Shown: piece after piece, positions 7,399 to 16,367 of the stretch
Layout: every line of letters begins with the position of its first letter
How positions within the stretch are numbered: position 1 is the first letter of the stretch
Assembly (NCBI GenBank): GCA_036939755.1
Contig: JALLAZ010001065.1
Location: 1-16,912 of the forward strand
Length of the DNA stretch: 16,912 nt
Origin: Stephanodiscus triporus
Lineage: Eukaryota; Bacillariophyta; Thalassiosirophyceae; Thalassiosirales; Thalassiosiraceae
Direction of reading: 5' to 3'
Made by a program: the position numbers and the translations under genes
The notes under the pieces: model-generated
Database searches by the model: none
What the model saw: only the letters and a program-made list of their open reading frames with translations
What the model was told of the DNA's origin: nothing

Positions 7399-8301
7399 TC
7401 AACCAAGCGTGGCGACGAACAAAGCGTTCGCTATTCCGTTCTCGATCCAATCCTCCCCCGATTCGTGATCTTCCATGTGATCTACGAAGTCGTGCACGTA
7501 CTTCCCGTCATCGCCGTCGTACTTCAGCTGTCGCTCCACCGCCTCGGCGATAATTCGGACGCATCCGTCCTCCGAGATACCGCCGCCGCCCGATGCCTTA
7601 GTCGTAGTCGTCACGCGTCCGTCGTCCACCCTCTGCGTGAAGGCGCCACCGCGCGATGATGGCCTCTCGAATACGGAGCACATCGGCAAACAACGACGAC
7701 GGCGATCCTCGTCCGTGTCCTCACTCGCGCCGCGAAGACTCCTCACGCAGTTCGCGAGCCTCGACGTGGACACCAATAGCAGGACGTAGTCGTCCATTCG
7801 CACCCCTCCGTCGTCCTCGTCGTCGTTTCTTCTTCCGCCTCCGCCGCATTCGGCCACGGACGACGCGACGCGGCACGCCGCCGGACTGGGCGTCTCGTCG
7901 TCGTCGTCGTCGTCGTCGTACCCCATGGCGTCGGCGTTGGCGGCGTACCATCCCACGATCCCGATCGCGCCCTCCTCCTCCTCCTCCTTCGGCGACGACG
8001 ACGACGACGACGACGACCTCATTTGTGAAAGGTGGGCGTCCACGAGCCGAAGCGCCATGTCTACGATCGGCTTCGTTGGCGCCTCGTGACAGACGGGCAC
8101 GACGTCCGTCACAGACACCGCGATCGACGCTCCGTCGCAGTCGTCGTCGTCGTTGTCGTTTCCGCTTGCGCCGATTATCTTGACGGACCTGCCGAGGACG
8201 ATGCCGTGGACCTCCGAATGACCGTGCTTCGTGGCGTGCAGGGCCATCTTGACCTGGGCCGTTAGGGAGATGGAGACGGTCCTTCGCTGTTGCTTCGTCA
8301 T
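7399..8301 (-). CDS. EMC8/EMC9-like subunit of the ER membrane protein complex
   Basis: A 300-aa single-exon protein of the UPF0172 (EMC8/9) family. EMC8/9 is a soluble cytosolic-side subunit of the complex that inserts tail-anchored and polytopic membrane proteins into the ER. The fold is MPN-like but lacks the JAMM metal-binding residues. Family marks, in order: KMALHATKHGH near residues 18-28, VHGIVLG 31-37, DVVPVCH 66-72, IVGWYAAN 115-122, and the C-terminal signature DFVDHMEDH...DW from 271 to 285. Usual members are about 200 aa. The excess comes from low-complexity inserts: Asp-rich at 48-56, poly-Ser at 96-103, poly-Glu at 106-110, poly-Asp at 129-135, and a Gly/Asp/Arg-rich stretch at about 150-245. 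No signal peptide or membrane segment is visible. The start ATG (8301) sits 52 bp from a Copia LTR, so its original promoter has been displaced. Confidence 0.85.
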   Translation of the reverse strand: MTKQQRRTVSISLTAQVKMALHATKHGHSEVHGIVLGRSVKIIGASGNDNDDDDCDGASIAVSVTDVVPVCHEAPTKPIVDMALRLVDAHLSQMRSSSSSSSSPKEEEEEGAIGIVGWYAANADAMGYDDDDDDDETPSPAACRVASSVAECGGGGRRNDDEDDGGVRMDDYVLLLVSTSRLANCVRSLRGASEDTDEDRRRRCLPMCSVFERPSSRGGAFTQRVDDGRVTTTTKASGGGGISEDGCVRIIAEAVERQLKYDGDDGKYVHDFVDHMEDHESGEDWIENGIANALFVATLG

Positions 8302-8353
8302 GATATTTATTTTATTTGGGGAGTTAAGGTGCGTAGGAGATTTGTCTGAAAGG

Positions 8354-8445
8354 TGTTACCGAGACAGTATGGTAGATATCCTAAGCTAGCACACAACTTA
8401 GTCTATCATCCTCTATGCTACCATGAGTACGATGGGACTCTGACA
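8354..8445 (+). repeat. 5' LTR, 92 bp
   Basis: Begins TGTTACCGA and ends CTCTGACA. It aligns end to end with the 3' copy except for about 33 extra bases in the middle (after AAGCTAG, before CTACCATGAG), a few bases near position 15, and point differences. It contains GATATC and GCTAGC palindromes. At 92 bp it is very short for a Copia LTR. Confidence 0.88.
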
Positions 8446-8613
8446 GGATAAGCACCAATTATTTTTCCTCGCCTTCGGCTCGGATTCCGCGCACCGCGCA
8501 GCAGCACTCGATCAATCATCCTGATATCCCTCGGCTGCCCAACCGGCGCGCCCCGACTCGAAGAACTGAAGCCGAACTGATTTTATCAGTTCTCTACCTC
8601 GTACCTGATTACT
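8446..8613 (+). promoter_or_regulatory. Retrotransposon leader with an 8-bp hairpin
   Basis: Untranslated leader between the 5' LTR and the Gag ATG. It holds a perfect hairpin, GAACTGAT/ATCAGTTC with a TTT loop (8574-8592), about 20 bases ahead of the start codon. A second partial copy of GAACTGA lies just upstream. Its place fits a packaging or dimer signal, which is inference only. Confidence 0.4.
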
Positions 8614-11483
8614 ATGTCCAACTCATCACCTTCCCTGCTCTTGCTGGATGAGCATGCCCACGAGGCAGACACGACGCCGCTGCCTCCTCCACTACCTGGG
8701 GAGCACACTATGCGTCGCCGCTCACAGGGACTCGAACCTCCTCACTTTCTCCTCGACGCTCACCTGCGCAGGCATGTCCATACGGACATAGGTGTGGGAA
8801 ATTTCCCCAACCCTCCACACCAGTACAGATGCCTGCAGCTCCATCAGAATCCGCTGGGACTGGCTTCCATGCCAGTATGGCACCCATCCAACCCCAGGCC
8901 AATGCCGCGATGCTTCCCGCTGGAGGACGCCCCGCGCCCGCCCTGACCAATGGCTCGGCCGCGACAAGTCCCGCTGGTGGACGCCCGGCGCCCGAGGATG
9001 ATGATGTGGAGACCGCCGCGATGCTTCCCGCTGGAGGATGCCCCGCGCCCGCCCTGAACGATGGCTCGGCCGCGACAAGTCCCGCTGGTGGATGCCCAGC
9101 GCCCAAGGATGTTGCTGTGGAGACCGCCACGGCCTGCGACGACCTCACGGACGACAAACCATATTTTAACTTTGACATGTCCGATCCGCTCAACGACACG
9201 CGCCCCACAACTTCTGGTGACCGCGCTCGTCCAACGGCCTTGGAAACGTTTGCGATGGCTGTTGGGGAACTCCCCGATCTGGCAGAGCCCGTCGACTCGT
9301 TCCTGTGGCGAGAGACATTCATGCGGCAGGCTTGCCTCGCCGACAGTGCGTTGGCGGATTTCCATCGCGAGCTCGACGGTCGTTTCGAAACGGCAGATGC
9401 CCTCCGCATTTCGTGTGCCGCCCTCAAGGTCTCATGCCTTGATCTTCACGCTACTGCAACGACCACTTCGTTTGACCTCGCGTCACTCATAGTGCTCATG
9501 GGCCGCACGCACAAATGGGTTTCCACTCTGGAGGCCGCCAGTGCCAAGAATACGGCGGATGTGGCGGCAACTAACAACCTCGTGGGACGCCACATTGGGG
9601 CTTTGCAGTCTGACGTCTCGGTTTTGGGGCAGGACGTGCACGCTCTCTGCACCCTCCTGGCCACCATGCATGGGAACCCCCCCACCCGCCACACCGCCTA
9701 CCGGTGCGCCAGCGGCAGAGGGTACCACCAGGGTGAATTTCGCCTCTGCAGACGCAAATGTTCCACCCCCTCCCGCCCCCGTCGTTGCAGAGGATCCCCC
9801 ACCCGCTGACAATGGCTCTACGACCCCTACAAGCAAGTTATTCCCCAACGTGGACACGACCGACCTCTGCATCGATGCTATGCAACGCGAGCGTTTCCAC
9901 GCCACTGATCGGCGGCCTGGCCATGATGACGACGCGCCCGCTCATGAAGGTGACCGTTGGACTCCGGGCTGGCAGCAAAGCTGGCAACAACGTGCCATAC
10001 CCCCCATTCGACCAGTGCCAACAAATCCGTACCTTCCCTCCTGCCCCCGTGCCCAGGACTCCCGTCCCCAGTTGATGAGCAACGATGACAATGCATCGCT
10101 GGGCGGCTCCATTTCCTCCCCCCGTAACGCCGCCGCCAAGCTGCCACTGCAGGGGTCAGCCCATTAGACATTGCGGCACTCGCAAATACTAAATATCACG
10201 GTGGCAACGATGGATACTACAACTTGACCCCATCTATTATTCACAACTGCGGATACTCTGCCATCAACACCGGTGATGTTATCAGCAGCTACAATGAAAT
10301 AATATTGGTTCACGAGTCTGTGATGACAAACTGGGTCGGCCGATTCACTGTCGGTCCCCAGATCGATCGCATACTCGAGAAAGGGCTCTCCTCACTCCCT
10401 CGCCTCAAGTACCTTGAGGTGGAACCTGTGGTGGAGTGGTACGACACACTCCAGAAGACCCTATTGATCTATCTTGTCCCTATCACCCCTCTCGACTGCA
10501 TCATGGTCAAGATGGGTTACGAGCTCCTGGAACTCCTGACGCACCTTCTCCCTACAACCGATGATGAGGTCTCCTCCCTCATCAACATGGTCCAAATGGC
10601 GTCGAACAATGGATACAATCTCCAGTGACGTATTTTGGAACTCACTGTCCCGGGGTTCGACCCCACGTTCCCGGTCAAGATACCAACTTGGTCTGACACC
10701 AGCATCTTTGATTTCGCCCATGCTTTTCAGTTGTACTATCGTCTCCTTTCCAAAAAGGGCGACTTCCATGATGACAAAACGTGCAGCACAACGTTTCTCC
10801 AAGCAATTACCGACTACACTTTCGCCAACCTCATCACAGCCCTCCTCACTTGCATCAACAACTGCTTCTCTGTGGACAATGACGGCTACCTACCCGCGTC
10901 CCTGTGCATCATGGGCCTTGCCCATCAGCTCAACAAGGCTGCCAAACACCGCGCCAAGGCGGTCCTCCCATGTGCCAATAGACTGGATGGCAAGACGTCC
11001 GCCTGGCAATTTGATGTCCCCATTCAAGGTTCCCTGCGCGTTCTCCGGTTGGATGCCAGCGGCTGCGATCGCCCACCTCCTTGAGACGTTACTGATGGAC
11101 GGGACAACTGTGGAGGCCGTGGCTTCCCACCATGTGGCGGTCGCAACGGTGGCTCTCGCCCCCCGCTGGCAGACATCTCGCATGGGCATTTGTCCGTCCT
11201 GATCGCAACGGATGCAAGTGGGATCCGGACCTCGTGTGCGCGCGTGTCGCCGGTCCGGGCACATCGCTTCCCAATGCGATCCGCTGACGTCAAGGATAAA
11301 ATCGAGGAGGCCTGGCTTGCCCGTTGGAAGAGCGCCCTCGGAAACCCCAGCAAGAAACCTAGGCGAGTCATGACAGCCTACATCGACTACCTCGACTCGA
11401 CTGTCAATGCGGTTGACGAGCAGATGTGCTGGGAGTGTTGGCCCGAGGATGACAGCAGCGACATGTTTTTGGACTCGGCTTGA
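8614..11483 (+). pseudogene. Gag-like polyprotein of the Copia element, broken
   Basis: Gag forms the virus-like particle and binds the RNA. Reading begins at ATG 8614, shifts frame near 8790-8830 into a long stretch (to 9809), shifts again at a C-run near 9680 into the frame ending at 10167, then continues from about 10150 through a TGA at 10626 to 11084. The middle contains a helical, Leu-rich segment (9200-9660) and a second folded part (10180-11040). A CCHC zinc knuckle is visible at 11245-11277 (C-RRSG-H-IASQ-C), but its first Cys codon (11237-11239) is one base out of frame. A further open piece (11190-11483) ends with an acidic tail and TGA. No Gag family name can be given from sequence alone; the zinc knuckle and position make the assignment. 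The duplication at 8910-9130 is described separately. Confidence 0.75.
8910..9130 (+). repeat. 111-bp in-frame tandem duplication inside Gag
   Basis: Copies at 8910-9020 and 9021-9130 encode a 37-residue Ala/Pro/Gly-rich unit. The sub-motif PAGG(R/C)PAP appears twice in each unit, so four times in all. The two copies differ mainly by C-to-T changes (Arg to Cys in the motif) and by changes in the acidic end. The period is an exact multiple of three. Confidence 0.9.
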
Positions 11484-12000
11484 CTAGCCTATGATCTTCC
11501 TTGATGCATTGGGGTTGATCATATCAAGGCACCACCTGAGAGTGTCCCCATGAAGCCATCCCCCCCCGCCCATGCGGAGGATGCCCGCCCTCCTGCCCAG
11601 CCTCCCCCACAGCCTGCTTATGCCGCGTTCAGGCTGAGGATCCCACAGCAAGTGTATGCGCATGCCCGCCCTCTCGTCCCCCCTTTCGCTCTCTCCTGGA
11701 GGATGTAACCTACGTGATTCCCCTCAAGAAGGGTCGTCCACCCCCCAAGATCAACACGATCGACTACTTCCCACAAGGCTCACTTTCTTATCCAGGCATC
11801 CTCCTTTGTCCAGCATCTCCTACAACTCCATTCAAATTCCCTTTCCCCTTGGCCTATGATGACCCAACCCCCCTCCTACCCAACGACCACAACACACACA
11901 TGCTTCCGATGGAGAGTGTCACACGTGTTGTTGGCCTCCCACGAGCACGAGTTTTTGGGGCCTCCGCAGAGACAAAGACTCCTACGCTAGGGTTACTGCT
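11484..12000 (+). other. Gag-Pol linker of the Copia element, low complexity
   Basis: A Pro- and Ala-rich stretch with stops in every frame, lying between the zinc-knuckle part and the protease. A C-rich part (11560-11700) and a direct reading into the protease from about 11958 can be seen. No domain is recognised. Confidence 0.5.
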
Positions 12001-12631
12001 CAGGTCAACAATGCTGCAACCAGGTCCACCTCGGTGTCCCCTTTGTCTATGATGGACGGTGGCACCAACATCTGCGTCACAGGACTCCTTGAACTCCTTG
12101 TCAACGTCGAATCCATCCCGCCACTGCCTATCTCCGTCGCGACAAAGATGGCCACGTTCTCCCTCGACTCTTGCTGCACGAAGAAAGGACTCCTCCCGCT
12201 GTCTCTTGAAGATGGCTCAATCTACTACCAACCGTGCTACTATTGTAAAAATACTTCGGAAACCATTATCTCCCCCGACGCCATACTCCAGGCCAGTGAT
12301 ACCCTTGTCCACTGGCACCAAGAAGGCCACAAGCATGGCGGCCCGGGCAAGATTCAATTCTCTAGCGATAGTGGCCTCTACGCCATCACCCTCTCACTCA
12401 AAAAACGTGAAGGGCTGTACTACTGTTCCACCGACATGTTCACAGTTGCAAAGGACCCCACTCGACATGGCATACCGTCTATCAACCGCATTGCGGCTCC
12501 TTCTGGCCCAATCTCTCCCAACAACAAACGAGGAAAGCGAAAAGCGATACTACCCGGTACATCGCGATCGCATCATGGAATCAGAAGCAGAAGCCTGGAT
12601 GCTCCGCCTTGGCTCCCCTGGCGAGGACTAG
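12001..12631 (+). pseudogene. Copia aspartic protease and GAG-pre-integrase region
   Basis: This part of Pol processes the polyprotein and leads into integrase. The protease active-site block MDGGTNICVTG (12052-12084) has the D-x-G form with Gly in the middle, instead of the usual Ser or Thr. It is followed by hydrophobic strands as in retropepsins. About 12270-12440 shows a pre-integrase zinc-binding-like pattern with HWHQEGHKHG and a later YYC. The frame shifts by one base near 12520 and then runs to an in-frame TAG at 12629-12631, directly next to the integrase stretch in the same frame. The protease may be natural in sequence; the frameshift and stop make it nonfunctional as part of Pol. 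Confidence 0.75.
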
Positions 12632-13510
12632 ATGGATCTCCTCCCTGGCAACGTCACCGGCATTCCCCCCGGATTCCAATATCAACCATTCTGCTTCATT
12701 GACTGGAAAGAGGAGGCCCGCATCCAGAAACAGGCTGCTCAACGCTTCGCAGAACACACTACCAAGGCTAAGCGACGCTACTACATGGATTTTGGTTTTA
12801 TGCGCGCCTCAACCTCTGACTTCTCTTGCCCCAGCAAGAAGACCGACCACATTGTCACCTCATACGATGGATACTCGTCGTATCTCCTGATTGTCAACAA
12901 GGCCACTTGTTTCATCTGGGTGTTTCTGACAAAATTCAAAACCCCCCCATTGGATATCCTCGATTCCTTCTTTGCTCGATTCGGCCACAAACACGGCGGT
13001 TCAGTACGCACGAATCAAGGTGGTGAACTGGCCCGTTCATTCCTGTTATCAGATCTGCTACTTCGCAAGCACAAATATGTCCTGGAACCTACCGGCGCCG
13101 ATAGCCCATCACAGAACAGTGCTGTTGAGATTTATAATGACAAGCTTGTCATCCGCACTCGAACCCTTCTCTATGGCGCTGGCCTCCCCGCCAAGTACTG
13201 GTCTTCAGCCTTGCAACACTCGGTGTACCTACACAACAGGCTCGTTCATACAGTCACCAAGAAGACTCCCTTCGAGGCACTCTATGGCCACAAGCCCAAC
13301 ATCGGCCACCTGAAGCTATTTGGCTCCCGTGTCTGCGTTAAGATATCGGGGATTCGGCGTGGGAAATTGGACCATCACGACTTCAAGGGCATATTTCTTG
13401 GCTACACAGCCACGGACAACAACATTGTCTACCCCGATCTTAACTCAGGGGTTGTCAAGCGCTGTCACCATGCCCAGTTTGACAAAGCATGGTACCTTCA
13501 AAGTACCTGA
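12632..13510 (+). pseudogene. Copia integrase (rve core) with a changed catalytic residue
   Basis: Integrase joins the cDNA copy to the genome using a D-D-E triad. The 292-aa open stretch has YMDFGF (D53) as the first block, RTNQGGE around residue 128 where the family has Asp followed by QGGE, and NSAVE (E166) as the third block. Position 128 is Asn (AAT at 13013-13015), so the catalytic triad is D-N-E. The end of the open stretch shows the Copia-specific motifs KLFGS, FKGIFLGY and a closing DKAWYLQ. The methionine at 12632 is probably internal, because the same frame is open upstream beyond the TAG. A one-base shift near 13490 leads to the RT frame. Confidence 0.9.
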
Positions 13511-15230
13511 CCCCCAGCGGCTCAGCTCCATCGGCATCGCACCAGACCCTGTCTCTTACTCCGAGGCCGGCGTCGTCCCTCCTCCCACCTCCTCCAAACT
13601 CCATCCTGTGGGATCAGTTGACAAGATTGCTGTCCCATGGCCACCAAAGCCTCCATCTGCTTGTGCGACACCCGTCCCCGACATATGCACCTGACTCCCA
13701 TTACCACTCGGCCACATGGCATTGAGCATTATTCCCCAACTCATCCCTGCACGTGTCGCCAAAGCTTCTGCTCCCGCAGCTGACACGCCACGACTTGCCC
13801 GCCGTCCCAGGGCCATCGACATAATAGCCGACTTTGCCATCAGCAGTAAAGACATGGCCATGATCTATCTCTCACCTGACCCGTACTTTGATGCTTTCGA
13901 ACAACCATTGGACCTTCGTAAATTTGACATCGCCTCCCATGTCACCGCTGGTCTCAGTCTGCTGGAGTCCGGAGGTCGCCTCCACCTCGCAACTATGTCT
14001 CCAAGTACCCCTGCTGCGAAGATGAAGGACTGGCAAACCCGTGTGAAAGGTGCCTGGCTGATCAAGATTGGCACTGTTGACGTCTCCACCATCAAGGAGG
14101 CCAAATTTGCTTTCAAACATATTCAAGAATCCGGATCTACTGCAACGACCCTTCTCTTTGCGCATCCAGAAGTTCAACCAAAACTCTCCCACGATGGGTT
14201 ACCAATCATCTCATCGGCCCCGTTCTCTCAAGCAACAAACAACCCACTCAACAATTGCTGGGAATTCTCCACTGTCGCCGATCACCTCCGCTCATGCCGT
14301 CCTTTACACTCTACTGTTGAATCGGGCGGCATCCTAAATGTTATCACGAAGGTCATGAAACTCACTCAAGGCAAACTTTTAAAAGGCCCGGACTGGGATG
14401 AATGGCAAGGCTCAGAGTACCTCCAACTCAACCAATATCACACACAAGGCGTGTTTGGTACTCCCGTCCTCGTGGAAGAAGACGCAGCCGTATTCCACAC
14501 TGTTTGGACCTATGGCATCAAGGCTCTTGACGATCGCAAGAAGGCCCGTATGGTCTGCAACGGATCGCTTTGTGCAGGATAGGCACATATTCTTGACGAA
14601 ACATATGCGAACTGCATCAACCAGACAAGCTCCCATATGTTCTATGCTATTGCAGCGGCGGAGAATCTCCTCATATACGGTGCTGACGTCTCCAACGCCT
14701 CCTTCGCCGAAGCACTACCTCCCAAACAAGGCTTCTATATTTACCCCGATCGTGCCTTCGACGAATGGTGGGTCCGTCATCTGCAGCGCCCCCCACTGGA
14801 ACCAGGCCAAGTCATCCCTATTCTCTCAGCAATGCAATGCCACCCTGAATCTTCCCGGCTATGGGAAAAGCACGCCGATTCCATTCTACAAGATATCGGA
14901 ATGATACCTACAGTTCACGAACCATGTCTATACTCCGGTACCATCAATTGCAAGCGCACACTCCTCAAACCCCAAGTTGACGACTTTGCGATAGCTGCAC
15001 CAGATGAGTGTACTGCCAACATTCTCCTCAACCTCATCGACGATGAACTCTCCATCCCCATGAAACGCCAAGGTTATTTAGACATGTACAACGGTATTGA
15101 CGTCCTCCAAACGCGTGACTACATTAAAATCTTTACCACTACTTTTATTGACAAGATCCGCGAAAAGTACCTCTCCTCCTGGATGCAAAACTTCACCACT
15201 ACTGAAGATAGGCCAACACCACTACCATAG
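13500..15230 (+). pseudogene. Copia reverse transcriptase (RVT_2), split by stops
   Basis: RVT_2-type reverse transcriptase that copies element RNA to DNA. One frame runs from about 13500 to 15230, interrupted by TGA at 13692 and TAG at 14580. The first part is a Pro-rich linker. The RT fold is visible from KARMVCNGS (about 14550), then HILDETYANC, the first catalytic Asp block YGADVSNASF (14670-14699; Asp codon at 14685), and the catalytic pair in LKPQVDDFAIA, with the two Asp codons at 14979-14984. The residue before V is Gln rather than the usual Tyr of YVDD; I believe this occurs in other diatom Copia elements, but have not verified that. The stretch ends at TAG 15228-15230, after which the same frame continues. 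Confidence 0.88.
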
Positions 15231-16334
15231 GACCCTACTTGGCTCAAGAAGTTCAACTCTGCCATTGGCAACCCCAACCCCGACGTCCAGAAGAAACTCG
15301 CAAAGACAATGCAGCTAACCTACCGCTGTGGGGTTGGTGAGCTCATATGGGCCATGACGACTACTCACCCAGACCTCGCGTACACCAGCGTCAAACTCTC
15401 ACAAGAAACTGCTGCCCACACGACTATCACTACCACAGCGTAAAACATGCACTTAAGTATTTTTATGCTAGTTGCGCCGATGGTATATATTATTGGCATA
15501 CGGCCCCTCATCCAGAATTCAAAGAAGGCCCCCTTCCTCAAGTGAATAGCAACAAACAAGACCTGCTCCTGGATATGTCCCGGCCCGAACATGACACCAA
15601 TGTTATGCTACGCCGATTCTGATTGGGCCACTTGCGTGAAAACACGCTGCTTCTTTGGCGGCACCGTCCTTTGGCTTGCTGGAGACACCATTGCATACAA
15701 ATGCAAGTTTCAACCTACCGTTGCAGGCTCTTCCACCAAAGCCGAATTTATGGCCGCCTAGGACACTGGTAAGATGATACTTTTCGTTTGAAGCATACTC
15801 TGGGACCTGGGGATCCCTCAAGAAGCTGCTACTGTCCTTTACAAGGACAATGATGCTTGTACCGACATGGGCAACGCTCCTCAATAGCCCACAACTTGGA
15901 CTAGACATATGGATATCAAATACTTCTCAAACTGCAAATGGGTCGACAGAGACTTAATGCTGCTCGAACGCATTGACACAAAGCTCAACATCTCTGATCA
16001 CCTCACAAAGGGACTCACACCTGTTCTCTTCCATCGACATGCCTATTTCCTCCTTGGCCACATCCCTCCGGCCTACTCTCCTGTCTATACAACCCTCATC
16101 GGATCCTATACGGACACTTTCATCAATATAAATGATTATGTTCCTGACTCCTTCACTACTCCCACATGTGCCGCCGCCGCCGCCCGTGTACATGCTCCAC
16201 TAAAAACGAATTATGCCAACAATCCTTGGCTCATCGTACTTTGGATTGATCATGGTTTGTACAATCACAATCCATCATGCTCGCATATTGGATTGTGGGG
16301 GGGTGTTACCGATACAGTAGATATCATAAGCTAG
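15231..16334 (+). pseudogene. Copia RT connection and RNase H domain, with stops
   Basis: RNase H removes RNA from the RNA/DNA hybrid. After the TAG at 15228, the frame continues with MQLTYRCGVGELIWAMTT and PDLAYTSVKLS, shifts by one base near 15400, and shifts back near 15600 to YADSDWATC (first Asp block). The Copia RNase H landmarks follow: QPTVAGSSTKAEF, YKDNDACT and RHMDIKY. Three in-frame stops (TAG 15759, TGA 15789, TAG 15885) lie within it. The last open part (15909-16334) covers the Pol C-terminus (LERIDTKLNISDHLTKGL) and runs into the 3' LTR. Confidence 0.85.
16297..16303 (+). promoter_or_regulatory. Polypurine tract of the Copia element
   Basis: Seven consecutive G directly before the TG start of the 3' LTR. 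This is where plus-strand DNA synthesis starts in LTR elements. Confidence 0.7.
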
Positions 16335-16362
16335 CTACCATGAGTACGATGGGACTCTGACA
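16304..16362 (+). repeat. 3' LTR, 59 bp (internally deleted)
   Basis: Starts TGTTACCGA and ends CTCTGACA like the 5' LTR. It lacks about 33 bases from the centre: AAGCTAG joins directly to CTACCATGAG. The junction repeats the bases CTA(G/C), which fits a deletion by slippage. Confidence 0.88.
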
Positions 16363-16367
16363 AATGG

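Larger units (their letters stand above)
8354..16362 (+). mobile_element. Degenerate Ty1/copia LTR retrotransposon (CoDi-like)
   Basis: An 8-kb element with matching ends: TGTTACCGA...CTCTGACA at both sides, flanked by AAAGG (8349-8353) and AATGG (16363-16367), a one-mismatch 5-bp target duplication. The order Gag, protease, integrase, reverse transcriptase, RNase H puts integrase ahead of RT, which defines Ty1/copia rather than Ty3/gypsy. A run of seven G (16297-16303) directly before the 3' LTR serves as the polypurine tract. Directly after the 5' LTR there is no recognisable initiator-Met primer-binding site. The coding part carries in-frame stops at 10626, 12629, 13692, 14580, 15228, 15759, 15789 and 15885, plus frameshifts, so the copy cannot move by itself. 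The CoDi assignment is from overall resemblance, not from a tree. Confidence 0.92.

Noticed and set aside
7656..8183. Plus-strand Arg/Pro-rich frame of 175 aa opposite EMC8/9
   Set aside because: It mirrors the acidic and serine tracts of the real minus-strand gene, which has clear family motifs.
8708..9427. Minus-strand frames of 239 and 173 aa opposite Gag
   Set aside because: They are shadows of the GC-rich Gag duplication and show no domain.
10651..10666. GGGTTCGACCC-like sequence that resembles a tRNA T-arm
   Set aside because: It lies inside the readable Gag frame and no D-arm, anticodon arm or acceptor stem surrounds it.
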